Shown one piece after another: positions 52,715 through 60,962 of a DNA stretch of 64,000 nt. Under the pieces are notes generated by a model. It saw only the letters and a program-made list of their open reading frames with translations, was not told the origin of the DNA and did no database searches. The position numbers were made by a program, and so were the translations under genes. The stretch's first letter is position 1. Each line of letters begins with the position of its first letter. Origin of the DNA: Castellaniella sp040276085 (GTDB lineage Bacteria; Pseudomonadota; Gammaproteobacteria; Burkholderiales; Burkholderiaceae_B); the NCBI RefSeq assembly GCF_040276085.1, contig NZ_JBELOK010000004.1, positions 186,001-250,000 on the forward strand. The letters are read 5' to 3'.

Positions 52715-53620
52715 TTATTGCTGCATGCCCCATTTTCGGATGGTCTTTTGCTCGATCACCCTGAAAATGAAGTTTTCAACGATCAGGCCAATCACGATGA
52801 CCGTGAGCAAGCCTGCAAACACACTGGGAATATCCAGCTGATTCTTGTTTTCGTACACGAACCAACCCAGGCCGCCACTGCCAGAACTGACGCCAAACAC
52901 CAGCTCTGCCGCGATCAAGGTACGCCATGCGAATGCCCAACCGATCTTCAGGCCTGCCAGGATGGTGGGAAAGGCTGCCGGGATCAGGATGCCAAATACA
53001 TAACGCAGCCCGGTCAAGCCGTAGTTTCGGCCCACCATCCGTAGCGTGGCACTCACAGACTGAAACCCTGAGTGGGTATTTAGAGCAACCGCCCACAGCA
53101 CGGAGTGAATCAGCACGAACACCAGGCTATCGGTACCCAGACCAAACCACAGCAAGGCCAACGGCAGCAGCGCAATGGCAGGCAGCGGGTTGAACATGGC
53201 CGTGGCGGTTTCGAGAAAATCCCGGCCCAGGCGCGACGTAATGGCGAAGATTGTCAGCAGTGCCGCCAAAAACAAACCCGCGGCATAGCCCATCAGCAGC
53301 ACCCGGATGGAAAACCAGGATTTCTCCAGCAGACCGCGATCCAGGATGGCGACCACCAGCGCCTTGACCGTTGCGATAAAGGTCGGAAACAGCAGTTCGT
53401 TATCCAGATACATGCTATAGAACTGCCAGGCCACCGCCAACACCACAAGGATGAAGACTTTACGCGCCACATTGTTTTCGTAGATTTGCTCCCAGCGGCT
53501 TAGCGGCTTTTGGATAATGCCGAAATCCTCGCTCTGCGCTGGCTTGCAAAACCGCTCCTCGCGGGGTGCAGGCCCCGTTTCTGTACGGGCATTGATACCT
53601 GGGTGCAATCCGTCAGTCAT
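52715..53620 (-). CDS. ABC importer permease, SsuC/TauC type
   Basis: About 301 residues, six membrane helices: FILVVLAVAWQFYSMYLDNE at the first, and the conserved EAA-type loop AAFPTILAGLKIGWAFAWRT, then LIAAELVFGVSSGSGGLGWF, typical of the nitrate/sulfonate/taurine subfamily. A 60-residue cytoplasmic N-terminal extension is longer than usual. The start codon overlaps the ATPase stop by 8 nt. No binding-protein gene lies in this operon; the candidate is at 62233-63246. Confidence 0.87.
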   Translation of the reverse strand: MTDGLHPGINARTETGPAPREERFCKPAQSEDFGIIQKPLSRWEQIYENNVARKVFILVVLAVAWQFYSMYLDNELLFPTFIATVKALVVAILDRGLLEKSWFSIRVLLMGYAAGLFLAALLTIFAITSRLGRDFLETATAMFNPLPAIALLPLALLWFGLGTDSLVFVLIHSVLWAVALNTHSGFQSVSATLRMVGRNYGLTGLRYVFGILIPAAFPTILAGLKIGWAFAWRTLIAAELVFGVSSGSGGLGWFVYENKNQLDIPSVFAGLLTVIVIGLIVENFIFRVIEQKTIRKWGMQQ

Positions 53621-54401
53621 GGCGTGTGGCCTCTGATCCGGCATTGTGGGAGAAAAGTAAGTCATTGATGCGCTCCGTAAGCCTGCGGCCACTTGCGTCG
53701 ACGGAATCTTCGCCGGTGCTGTTGAGCTCGGCCATCACCTGTCCCGGGTGAGGCGATAGCAGGAGGATCCGGTTGCCGATCTTGACTGCTTCCTCGATGG
53801 AGTGCGTCACGAACAACACCGTGAATTTCGTGTCCTGCCACAATGTAAGCAACTCATCCTGCATGGATTTGCGTGTCAGCGCGTCCAGTGCGGCGTAGGG
53901 TTCATCCATCAACAGGATGTCGGGCTCCATGGCCATGCCACGAGCGATGGCCACGCGCTGCTTCATGCCGCCCGAGAGCTGGTGGGGATAGTGGTTGGCA
54001 AATTGTGTCAGTTTGACCTTCTCGATATATTGCATGGCCTTTTCTTCTGCAGCCTTGCCCTGCAACTTTTTGCTGGCAATCAGGGGAAACACAACGTTTT
54101 GCTTGACGGTTTTCCAGGGAGGCAATTGGTCAAACTCCTGAAACACCATCATGCGGTCGGGCCCTGGCGAAGTAATGCTCTTGCCTTTCAGACGGATCTC
54201 ACCCTCGGTGGGAGACAAATAGCCGCCGACCGTCTTAAGCAGGGTGGATTTCCCACAGCCAGACGCCCCAAGCAAGACGAAGCGATCTGACTGATAAGCG
54301 TTGAATCCCACACGATATGTGGCGGTGACCAGGTATTCCTTGGTCTTGTACTGAACGGTCACCCCGTCGACTTCCAGCAAGGGTGTTGATGCACTATTCA
54401 T
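53613..54401 (-). CDS. ABC importer ATPase, SsuB/TauB type
   Basis: 262 residues: Walker A LLGASGCGKSTLLKTVGGYL, signature LSGGMKQRVAIARGMAMEPD, Walker B LLMDEPYAALDALTRKSMQD, and H-loop FVTHSIEEAVKIGNR, all of the nitrate/sulfonate/bicarbonate subfamily. With the permease it would drive uptake of a sulfonate. The ATG at 54401 follows GGAGGAG and starts the homology. 212 nt separate it from suyB, space with no gene that I can see. Confidence 0.88.
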   Translation of the reverse strand: MNSASTPLLEVDGVTVQYKTKEYLVTATYRVGFNAYQSDRFVLLGASGCGKSTLLKTVGGYLSPTEGEIRLKGKSITSPGPDRMMVFQEFDQLPPWKTVKQNVVFPLIASKKLQGKAAEEKAMQYIEKVKLTQFANHYPHQLSGGMKQRVAIARGMAMEPDILLMDEPYAALDALTRKSMQDELLTLWQDTKFTVLFVTHSIEEAVKIGNRILLLSPHPGQVMAELNSTGEDSVDASGRRLTERINDLLFSHNAGSEATRHD

Positions 54402-54613
54402 CCTGCTCTCCTCCTTGAAAACTGCCGGGCAGCCTGGCTCGTTTTCCAGAAAAAGGCCGGTTGCGAGATTCTTCTTGTGATATCCGGCCGGGAATCGGTT
54501 CCTGATTGCTGCGTGTCTGGTGCGCCTGGCCACACGCGGCTTGCCGGACGCCGTCTAATCGACGTTGTTTGGCTGCCGCAACGGGCCAGAGGCATGGTGC
54601 CAGGCACCGTTGA

Positions 54614-55783
54614 TCAGGCGCTTTCGTACAAACGAGTCATGACGAACTCGTGATGGCCCAAGGCTTCGGCCGATGTCAAGCGACCATTGACAGTTGCCAG
54701 CATCGTTTTCAACAGTTCGTCGCCTGCCTGGTCGAGGTTCATTTCGCGCTGCAGCAGCGGCGAGCAGTCGAAGTCGATATGCTCACTCATGGTTCTGACT
54801 GTGCGCGGATTAGCGCTGAGCTTGATGACGGGCAAAATGGGATTGCCAATGATATTGCCCTGCCCTGTGGGGAAAAAGTGCACGACAAAACCTGCCGCCG
54901 CACACAAGGTAACCATCTCGGCCGCTGCCGACGAACTATCCATAAACCACAAACCCGGATGCGTCGGCGTAACCGCTTTATCCAGCACACCATCAACCGT
55001 GCAAGTCTTGCCGATCTTCTGGATATTGCCCATCGCTTTTTCTTCGATCGTCGTCAGGCCGCCTTCGATGTTGCCCTTGGTTGGCTGAGAGTCGGACAGA
55101 TCAGATGTCTTGTGCCGATCGATGACATCCTGGTAGCGATTGAAAATATCCATGAATTCTTTGCGGACTTTGTCATTCGCGCAGCGATCAGCCACAAAGT
55201 TTTCACCCCCGGTGAGCTCGGTGGTTTCGCCAAACACCAACGTGGTGCCAAGGGCATGCAGCTTGTCAAATGCGTTTCCAACCGACGGGTTCGAACCGCA
55301 ACCCGACGTGGTGTCGCTCTCGCCGCATTTGGTGGAAACCCACAAATCGCTGATGGGACAGACTTCACGCTGTTTCTCCGAGGCCCACTGCACATATTTT
55401 TTGGCTACCTGGGACGCTTTCATGATGGTTTCATGGTCACCGTGGCGCTCGATGCCAAAACCCGTAACGGGCTTGCCCGTTGCGGCAATTCCTTCGACAA
55501 GCTTGCGCGTCCATTCTTCTTCGATGCCGATCACAACCACCGCTGCCACATTTGGGTTTGAGCCAGCCCCAATGAGCGTACGAAAATGCAGGTCGAGATC
55601 GGCCCCAAACTGAAGGCGACCATAGGGGTGCTTGATGACGGTTGTACCGTGGATGTTGTGGGCAACGGCTTCACAGGCCGCGTTGGACAGATCGTCCAGC
55701 GGCAGGATGATGACATGGTTGCGTACACCCACGCGGCCATTTTCACGCCGGTATCCCAAAAAAGTAGTGTCTTTGCTGATCAT
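54614..55783 (-). CDS. suyB: (R)-sulfolactate sulfo-lyase, beta subunit
   Basis: 389-residue UxaA-type lyase. With SuyA it splits (R)-3-sulfolactate into pyruvate and sulfite in the cytoplasm. Highly specific stretches that I associate with characterised SuyB are present: FLGYRRENGRVGVRNHVIIL, HPYGRLQFGADLDLHF, STKCGESDTTSGCGSNPSVG, SQPTKGNIEGGLTTIEEKAM, WFMDSSSAAAEMVTLCAAAG and FFPTGQGNIIGNPILPVIK. The cysteines in KCGESDTTSGCGSN are likely iron-centre ligands. The alternative, altronate or galactarate dehydratase, is less likely because the partner is a separate SuyA and slcC/comC are neighbours. Confidence 0.92.
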   Translation of the reverse strand: MISKDTTFLGYRRENGRVGVRNHVIILPLDDLSNAACEAVAHNIHGTTVIKHPYGRLQFGADLDLHFRTLIGAGSNPNVAAVVVIGIEEEWTRKLVEGIAATGKPVTGFGIERHGDHETIMKASQVAKKYVQWASEKQREVCPISDLWVSTKCGESDTTSGCGSNPSVGNAFDKLHALGTTLVFGETTELTGGENFVADRCANDKVRKEFMDIFNRYQDVIDRHKTSDLSDSQPTKGNIEGGLTTIEEKAMGNIQKIGKTCTVDGVLDKAVTPTHPGLWFMDSSSAAAEMVTLCAAAGFVVHFFPTGQGNIIGNPILPVIKLSANPRTVRTMSEHIDFDCSPLLQREMNLDQAGDELLKTMLATVNGRLTSAEALGHHEFVMTRLYESA

Positions 55784-55869
55784 GATGTGGCTTCCGTGAA
55801 GTGGAATGAAGTAAATCGCTGACGCGATGTCTGACGCATTGCGCTATCTGCGCACCAACCTGAAGGGGA

Positions 55870-56151
55870 TTACCAACGCTTGGTCTTGATGTTGTGAACG
55901 TGCGCGTGCTCACCCTTCTTGATTGGTGCCACCACCTTGCCGATATCCACGCCGTACTTGATCACGGTGTCGCCCACGGCCATGTCCATCAGGGCAATCT
56001 TGTGCCCAATAGGGATATCCTGAAGCGCCTTTGTCTGGATCAGTTCATCCTCATCCATGATCCAAGCGGTTAAATCCATACCAGCCGTCACACCCTCGAC
56101 GACAGCGACGGCAACCATGTCGTGCTTGTCGTGCAGTACGAGATGAATCAT
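55870..56151 (-). CDS. suyA: (R)-sulfolactate sulfo-lyase, alpha subunit
   Basis: 93-residue SAF-domain protein, the small subunit that works with SuyB. The C-terminal half (VDIGKVVAPIKKGEHAHVHN then IKTKRW) and the middle (LQDIPIGHKIALMDMAVGDT) are those of SuyA. The ATG has AAGGAG upstream. It is the first gene of the minus-strand operon; suyB follows after 86 nt. A near-consensus promoter lies about 150 nt upstream. Confidence 0.92.
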   Translation of the reverse strand: MIHLVLHDKHDMVAVAVVEGVTAGMDLTAWIMDEDELIQTKALQDIPIGHKIALMDMAVGDTVIKYGVDIGKVVAPIKKGEHAHVHNIKTKRW

Positions 56152-56304
56152 CTCTTTCTCCTTTTGCCAAGATAGCGGTTATCGCAGGGCTGCTTCCACT
56201 TCGGTGCACAGTTGCAGTTACGCGGCAGCATCGGTGCGGTCGTGCGACAGCACCGATTGACGGTGGCAGTCACGCAATTTCTTGTGATCACTTAACTCAC
56301 GGCC

Positions 56305-56333
56305 AGATTAGACGTCAGGATGATCAATGTCAA
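56305..56333 (-). promoter_or_regulatory. Sigma-70 promoter of the suy operon
   Basis: Read on the minus strand: TTGACA (56333-56328), 17 nt, TAATCT (56310-56305). The start of transcription would be near 56298, giving a leader of about 147 nt before suyA. The -35 box is a perfect match and spacing is ideal. Confidence 0.75.
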
Positions 56334-56339
56334 TTATGT

Positions 56340-56349
56340 CATCTAGATG
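56340..56349. promoter_or_regulatory. Candidate operator dyad CATCTAGATG
   Basis: A perfect 10-bp palindrome 6 nt upstream of the -35 box of the suy promoter, with an adjacent direct repeat TAGATG-TTT-TAGATG. The site is placed as for an activator or a repressor competing with polymerase. The LysR and GntR regulators in the operon are candidate binders. Confidence 0.4.
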
Positions 56350-56531
56350 TTTTAGATGCCTTCGATAAATCGCGTTACCATTCATGCAGCTCCTTGTGCA
56401 GTGCAGAAATTCAAGATAATTACGACCAGATGTGTCACTGAAATCGCATAAAACTCATGCGAGTAGTGCACCAGAAAAGCAGGATAACCAGCACATCAAC
56501 AGGGTCTCCAAAGACACAGGCAATTCCCGTG

Positions 56532-56558
56532 CCTGCCAGGCAGATCATGTCTGGCAGG
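56532..56558. repeat. Long inverted repeat between suyA and the small gene
   Basis: CCTGCCAGGCA and TGTCTGGCAGG form an 11-bp stem (one G-T pair) around GATCA. No T-tract follows on either strand, so it is more likely a protein site or RNA structure than an intrinsic terminator. Confidence 0.5.
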
Positions 56559-56734
56559 TGATGCGTTGCAGCATTTTGGCAACACAATCCCTGAAAATCA
56601 TCGATTTTGGCATCAGAAATCTTGTTAGATTTCAGGGTTTACCCTAGAATAAAAAGACACAATAAGTAAAATCTTTTTTAGTGAGATGCGTCTTAGCGCA
56701 ACTGCTTTTTCAGGCACACAAGCCAACCATAGAC

Positions 56735-56926
56735 ATGACAAAACAAAGCAATCTTCCCCTATTCACCGACGCTGACGAGCAAGTACTGATTGCTCAAGCC
56801 TTTGAAGCCCGTTATGCATACCCGCTGGATCGTGCTGTGATGCGCGCCTTTCGCAAGGCCGTGCAATTCTTTCACCGCGATCAAGTGTCCACTGCCGGGC
56901 AGCTCAGCCACCACGCCGCCCAATAA
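56735..56926 (+). CDS. Small hypothetical protein, 63 aa
   Basis: Short soluble protein (MTKQSNLPLFTDADEQVLIA then QAFEARYAYPLDRAVMRAFR) with amphipathic helical character and a basic middle. I recognise no family. It is the only plus-strand gene between the two minus-strand operons and is followed at once by a perfect terminator, which supports a real transcript. Its ribosome site is weak. It may be unrelated to the pathway. Confidence 0.5.
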   Translation: MTKQSNLPLFTDADEQVLIAQAFEARYAYPLDRAVMRAFRKAVQFFHRDQVSTAGQLSHHAAQ

Positions 56927-56942
56927 GCCTCGGTGTCAAAAG

Positions 56943-56972
56943 AAAACGCCGCGTGTTCGCGGCGTTTTTTGT
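56943..56972. terminator. Bidirectional rho-independent terminator
   Basis: AACGCCGCG and CGCGGCGTT form a perfect 9-bp stem around TGTT, followed by TTTT on the plus strand and preceded by an A-rich run that gives T residues on the minus strand. It can end both the small plus-strand gene and the flavoprotein operon. Confidence 0.92.
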
Positions 56973-57005
56973 AAAAAGGGCCCGCACAATGGGGCCCAAA
57001 GCCAG

Positions 57006-58721
57006 TTACGAAAGTATTGTTTCGCCCGGCTTGACGCGGGTGAAGTGCACTGGCTCTCTGGATAACTGCAACGTTTCCCCCTCCTGGCGCACCACCGTGT
57101 AGGTAGAGCCCGGCAAGTCTACGATCTCCGGAAAATCCTCGCGATAATGAGCACCGCGAGAATCTTCGCGGGCCAGTGCAGCCACTGCAATCGACTGGCT
57201 GACAACAATCAGGTTTCTTAAATTCAGCCAATCGTGCCATGTCAGGTTAAACGCCCTTTCATCAGGTACAACGCCGGTTTGCAGCATTTCGGCATTCAGT
57301 TCATCCAACGCCTGCAAGCCCTTTCGCAGGCTGTCGGCCGAGCGCACAATGCCCACGTCATCCCACATGCAGGTATACAGCCTTTCACGGATGTCATTCA
57401 GATCACCGGCAGGCAATCGAAATGGCAAGGTATGCGCCTCGATGCTTCGCGTGATCGCTGCTTCGTCCGGCTCAAGCCAGGCGCCATGATCCCGAACCCA
57501 GGGCGCCAGGGTATCCCCCGCAATACCCCCAAACACTGTGGAATCGGCCACCCCATTGCCCCCCAGGCGATTGGCCCCATGCACGCCACCCGTGTCCTCT
57601 CCAGCAGCAAATAGCGCCGGCAGCTCGGTGGAGCAATCAGGCCGGATCACGAGGCCACCCATCATGTAGTGCGCCGTGGGTACCACCTCGACCAGCCCGC
57701 CCGCCAGATCAAAGCCACTGTCGGCACAGCGCTCGACCATGCCCTTGAACTGCTTGCGCACTTTATCCGGGCCCAGATGACTCATCTGGATGTAGACCCC
57801 TCCGTGCGGTGTCGTCCGCCGTTCGCGCATCTCGAAGAAAATGCCCCGCGACACGATGTCACGCGTCGCGCGCTCGCCACGGGCATCATACTTATGCATG
57901 AAGCGCTCTTTTTCGCCATTTAGAAGATAGCCGCCCGCACCACGCAGCCCCTCTTCGATGACAGTGCCAGTCATGCGGGTGTCTTCGCCCGCCAGCAGCC
58001 CAGTGGGGTGAAACTGCACCATCTCCATATCACGCAGCGGCAAACCAGCCCGCAGTGTCATCGCCAGACCATCACAATTTTTTTCGCCGGACGGGGTGTG
58101 ATATCGGTACATCGTGGGCCCACCCCCCGTGCCAAGCAGTACTGCCTTGGCCTGCACAAACACAAATTCTCCAGTGCGCACGTCGATCATCAAAACACCG
58201 GCCAATGCCTTGCCATCCGGAGTTTTGATGAAATCGATCGCGCGGTGCTCTTCGAGCCGACCGATATTGCGCGACCAAATCTGTTCGGACAAGCGGTTGA
58301 TGATCTCGATCCCGGTCAGGTCGCCCTTGTGCACGGTGCGGTCGAAGGTCTGCCCCGCAAACGCCTTCTGATGCACAGTGCCGTCCGGATTACGATCAAA
58401 AAAGCATCCCAGCTCATTTTCCAGTTCGTGCACACGTTCGACGGCTTTTGTCACCAGCGCCCAGGCCAGATCCTGATCAGCCAGCCACTTGCTGCCCTCG
58501 ATCGTGTCCATGAAATGTCTCTCGACCGAGTCTCCCTCGGCCAGAGCCACGTTGTAGCCGCCCTGCACCATACGGGTACAACCAGACTTGCCCAACAGCC
58601 CTTTCACGGCAATGGTAATGGACAGGGTAGGGTCGCTTTGGTGCGCGTGCAGCGCCGCAAACAGCCCCGCGCCGCCCGAGCCCAGGATCAGGATATCCGT
58701 TTGCAAGCGTTTGATATTCAT
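57006..58721 (-). CDS. Succinate dehydrogenase/fumarate reductase-like flavoprotein
   Basis: 571 residues of the SdhA/FrdA/NadB family. FAD fold: ILGSGGAGLFAAL (glycines 14-19). Active-site residues of succinate/fumarate enzymes are present: H238 in FHPTG, R292 in DIVSRG, H351 in AHYMMGG, R385 in GANRLGGNG. Two differences stand out. The segment that in SDH reads SHTVAAQGG, with the covalent FAD histidine, is KSGCTRMVQGG (45-55), so FAD is probably not covalent. The conserved Thr-Glu pair that holds the distal carboxylate reads E256-E257. Substrate may therefore differ from succinate. It ends an operon with FeS, two cytochrome and two hydratase subunits, and starts inside the beta-hydratase stop (ATGA). 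Confidence 0.88.
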   Translation of the reverse strand: MNIKRLQTDILILGSGGAGLFAALHAHQSDPTLSITIAVKGLLGKSGCTRMVQGGYNVALAEGDSVERHFMDTIEGSKWLADQDLAWALVTKAVERVHELENELGCFFDRNPDGTVHQKAFAGQTFDRTVHKGDLTGIEIINRLSEQIWSRNIGRLEEHRAIDFIKTPDGKALAGVLMIDVRTGEFVFVQAKAVLLGTGGGPTMYRYHTPSGEKNCDGLAMTLRAGLPLRDMEMVQFHPTGLLAGEDTRMTGTVIEEGLRGAGGYLLNGEKERFMHKYDARGERATRDIVSRGIFFEMRERRTTPHGGVYIQMSHLGPDKVRKQFKGMVERCADSGFDLAGGLVEVVPTAHYMMGGLVIRPDCSTELPALFAAGEDTGGVHGANRLGGNGVADSTVFGGIAGDTLAPWVRDHGAWLEPDEAAITRSIEAHTLPFRLPAGDLNDIRERLYTCMWDDVGIVRSADSLRKGLQALDELNAEMLQTGVVPDERAFNLTWHDWLNLRNLIVVSQSIAVAALAREDSRGAHYREDFPEIVDLPGSTYTVVRQEGETLQLSREPVHFTRVKPGETILS

Positions 58722-59332
58722 GTAGAGGACACCCCCAGGCTGGCCAGAACCTGAGCCCGGCGCGATTGCGCATCGCGTTTGACTTCGTTGTAGAGACTGT
58801 CACCGTGGCTATCCATACCCACCAGCAAGGGTCCAAAATCCTTGACCCTGAATTTCCATAGGGACTCCGGATTCAGGTCGTCGAGATCCACATCTTCGAT
58901 AGCCTCGATCCATGTGGTTTCAAGGGCCGCCACACCGCCCGAAATAACAAGATAGACACCACCGAACTCCTGGAATGCCGCCTGGGAGCCTTCTCGCATA
59001 CCACCCTTGCCAATCACCATACGCACTCCGGTTTCCTTGAGCAGCGGCTGCGTGAAGCGCTCCATGCGATCGGAAGTGGTTGTGCCAATGCAGATGGACG
59101 TGTAGCCCGCCGGGAATTCCGGGCTGACAGGAACCTTTTTTACATTGGGTGCCGTATGGATGACCGCATGCCCGTTGAGGTCGAACTTGGTGGTTCGTCC
59201 ACGGTCGAACATATTGATGAGGGTTGCATCCCGGATCCCGAACAGTGTTCCCTGCAGGGTGACGGTGTCATTGATCCGCAACTGACGGATCTGTGCTTCG
59301 CTTACGGGCGTCGTCCAGTTGTAATGAGCCAT
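58718..59332 (-). CDS. Class I fumarase-like hydratase, beta subunit
   Basis: 204 residues equal to the C-terminal domain of class I fumarases and to TtdB of tartrate dehydratase: INDTVTLQGTLFGIRDATLI, AGYTSICIGTTTSDRMERF, MVIGKGGMREGSQAAFQEFG and GGVYLVISGGVAALETTWIE. The swivelling domain closes over the FeS site of the alpha subunit. It starts 2 nt after the alpha stop and overlaps the flavoprotein start, so hydratase and dehydrogenase are made together. Fumarate would be the default substrate; a fumarate analogue is suggested by context. Confidence 0.88.
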   Translation of the reverse strand: MAHYNWTTPVSEAQIRQLRINDTVTLQGTLFGIRDATLINMFDRGRTTKFDLNGHAVIHTAPNVKKVPVSPEFPAGYTSICIGTTTSDRMERFTQPLLKETGVRMVIGKGGMREGSQAAFQEFGGVYLVISGGVAALETTWIEAIEDVDLDDLNPESLWKFRVKDFGPLLVGMDSHGDSLYNEVKRDAQSRRAQVLASLGVSST

Positions 59333-59334
59333 CT

Positions 59335-60210
59335 TCAGAATCCATAAGTAATGTTGTCTGGGGTAAACCGTGCCGACGCGCGCCGTGCCGAATGACACTG
59401 CATATTGACAGCAATCGGGTTCATCGTGATGTGGGTGGCAGCCAGCTCGATATGCACCGCAAACGAGGTGGAGTCGCCCCCCAAACCTTGTGGCCCCACG
59501 CCCAGCTTATTGACTGCCATCGACAACTCATGCTCGAGGGCTGCACCATCAGGATCGGTGCACACCGAATCAAGACTTCGAATCGCAGCCCGCTTAGCCA
59601 TAGCCACGCAGAGTTCGGAGGTTCCTCCGATGCCCACGCCGACAATCGTGGGCGGGCATGTCTTGCCACCCGCTGCCAGCACGCAGTCGATCACGAACTC
59701 CTTGATCGCGTTGACCCCTTCTGCCGGTACAGCCATCTTCAGAAACGAATTGTTTTCGGCACCGCTGCCCTTGGGCACCATAAGGATCTCCAGGACGTCC
59801 GGCTCATCAATAAAATCGAAACTGATGACCGGGACATCGATACCACAGGAGTTCTGGTTATTCTTGCGCGTAATCGGATGCACGATCGAAGAGCGCAGCG
59901 GATGCTCCAGGGTGGCTCGCTCGCAGCCACGACGAATGGCCTGGATCAGTTCACGGCCATTGAACTGTACATTGAAGCCCACCTTCACGTAATACACCGG
60001 CACACCGGTATCCTGGCACAGCAGGTTGGTATTGGCTTCGGCCACATCAATGTTGGTGGTCATGGTGGAAAGCATCTGCTTTGCCCGTGCAGATGTCTCG
60101 CCCAGCAATAACCGACGAAAGCCTTCCTTGATGTCCGGCGGCAGAATCTTGAGTGCCCGGATATAGAGTTCCTTCGAAGAATCCTCAACTGCCTTCAAAT
60201 CCACCTTCAT
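59335..60210 (-). CDS. Class I fumarase-like hydratase, alpha subunit
   Basis: 291 residues equal to the N-terminal catalytic domain of class I fumarase or TtdA. The three cysteines that ligate the 4Fe-4S cluster are visible: C65 in LLCQDTGVPVYY, C185 in GGKTCPPTIVGVGIGG, and C272 in MQCHSARRASA. KAPLR-type HPLRSSIVHPITRKNNQNS lies between. The free iron site binds substrate and water and adds water across an activated double bond. Typical substrates are fumarate, mesaconate or tartrate. It lies 45 nt behind the cytochrome gene in the operon. Confidence 0.88.
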   Translation of the reverse strand: MKVDLKAVEDSSKELYIRALKILPPDIKEGFRRLLLGETSARAKQMLSTMTTNIDVAEANTNLLCQDTGVPVYYVKVGFNVQFNGRELIQAIRRGCERATLEHPLRSSIVHPITRKNNQNSCGIDVPVISFDFIDEPDVLEILMVPKGSGAENNSFLKMAVPAEGVNAIKEFVIDCVLAAGGKTCPPTIVGVGIGGTSELCVAMAKRAAIRSLDSVCTDPDGAALEHELSMAVNKLGVGPQGLGGDSTSFAVHIELAATHITMNPIAVNMQCHSARRASARFTPDNITYGF

Positions 60211-60255
60211 GGGGGTTTCCTCTGCGCGCCACTGCGGCGCAATAATGATGAATGA

Positions 60256-60618
60256 TCAGAAATTCAGGGTGACGACGAACGCCGCACCAGCAGCCAGGCC
60301 CATCGCCACGCCGCCATATATCCAGTGCTTCAGCAGCCCTGGAGGACGCACGGGGCGGAAATCAATCAGCAACAGACGAACGCCACCCACCAGATGCAGG
60401 GTCAGCAACACCACCAGGCCCAGCTCACCCACCTTGAAAAGCGGGGTATCGGTGAAGCTGATAAAGCCATTCAGCGCCGCGTCACCCTTAAGCGCCAGAC
60501 TAAGCGCCAGAAAGTGAATCGGCAGAAAAATGACCAGCAACAAGCCCGACACCCGATGCACCAGGAACGCCCAGTACGACGGGTGGTTGCGGGCACGAAA
60601 GTCATTGACACGTTTCAT
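60256..60618 (-). CDS. SDH-type cytochrome b membrane anchor (SdhC-like)
   Basis: 120 residues with three membrane helices: HPSYWAFLVHRVSGLLLVIF has the HRxSG quinone-site motif, LVVLLTLHLVGGVRLLLIDF has the haem-ligand histidine and HxxxGxRxLxxD, and a last helix follows. It anchors the flavoprotein and FeS subunits and passes electrons to quinone. The ATG overlaps the preceding cytochrome stop by 4 nt. Confidence 0.82.
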   Translation of the reverse strand: MKRVNDFRARNHPSYWAFLVHRVSGLLLVIFLPIHFLALSLALKGDAALNGFISFTDTPLFKVGELGLVVLLTLHLVGGVRLLLIDFRPVRPPGLLKHWIYGGVAMGLAAGAAFVVTLNF

Positions 60619-60962
60619 GATGTTGTCACCGCGTAAACGGCCACAAGGCCCAAAACCAGGATGGCTGCACTGAACAGCCTGGCAAAAAGCAAAGCGCCCG
60701 TGCGGCCCATGGCAAACCACTCTTGAGCCACATTGCGCAGGCCGCCAAAAACATGCACTGCACAGGCCAGCACAAACACCGCATAAAAAGTGCCAAACAC
60801 CCAGTTACCACGCGTGCGCTCGAGGATCTCTGAGCCTGTCAGCCCCCCCCGCATGGCATAGAAAATGACACCGATATGCACCACGATACATAGTGTCAGC
60901 ACGGCAGCGCTGACGTGCTGCCAATACCAGAACCGGGTCTGCAAAGTGGCACGGTTGCTCAT
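60615..60962 (-). CDS. SDH-type cytochrome b membrane anchor (second subunit)
   Basis: 115 residues, three membrane helices: FWYWQHVSAAVLTLCIVVHI, WVFGTFYAVFVLACAVHVFG followed by GLRNVAQEW, and a last helix. The histidines in helices 1 and 2 may bind haem. With the next subunit it forms a two-protein anchor as in SDH types A, C or D. It starts inside the FeS stop (ATGA). Confidence 0.78.
   Translation of the reverse strand: MSNRATLQTRFWYWQHVSAAVLTLCIVVHIGVIFYAMRGGLTGSEILERTRGNWVFGTFYAVFVLACAVHVFGGLRNVAQEWFAMGRTGALLFARLFSAAILVLGLVAVYAVTTS

Larger units (their letters stand above)
56152..56734. promoter_or_regulatory. Intergenic control region of the suy operon
   Basis: 583 nt without a gene I can support. 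On the minus side it carries the suyA leader with an inverted repeat (ATCGGTGC/GCACCGAT, 56230-56257), a sigma-70 promoter (56305-56333) and the dyad CATCTAGATG (56340-56349). Further on lies a long stem (CCTGCCAGGCA/TGTCTGGCAGG, 56532-56558). The part before the small plus-strand gene is AT-rich (from about 56630) and could hold its promoter, but no clear boxes were found. Confidence 0.55.

Noticed and set aside
54614..56151. Reading suyAB as altronate or galactarate dehydratase
   Set aside because: The superfamily is shared, but both subunits carry SuyA- and SuyB-type stretches and are neighbours of slcC, comC and a TauE/SafE exporter; no uronate genes are present.
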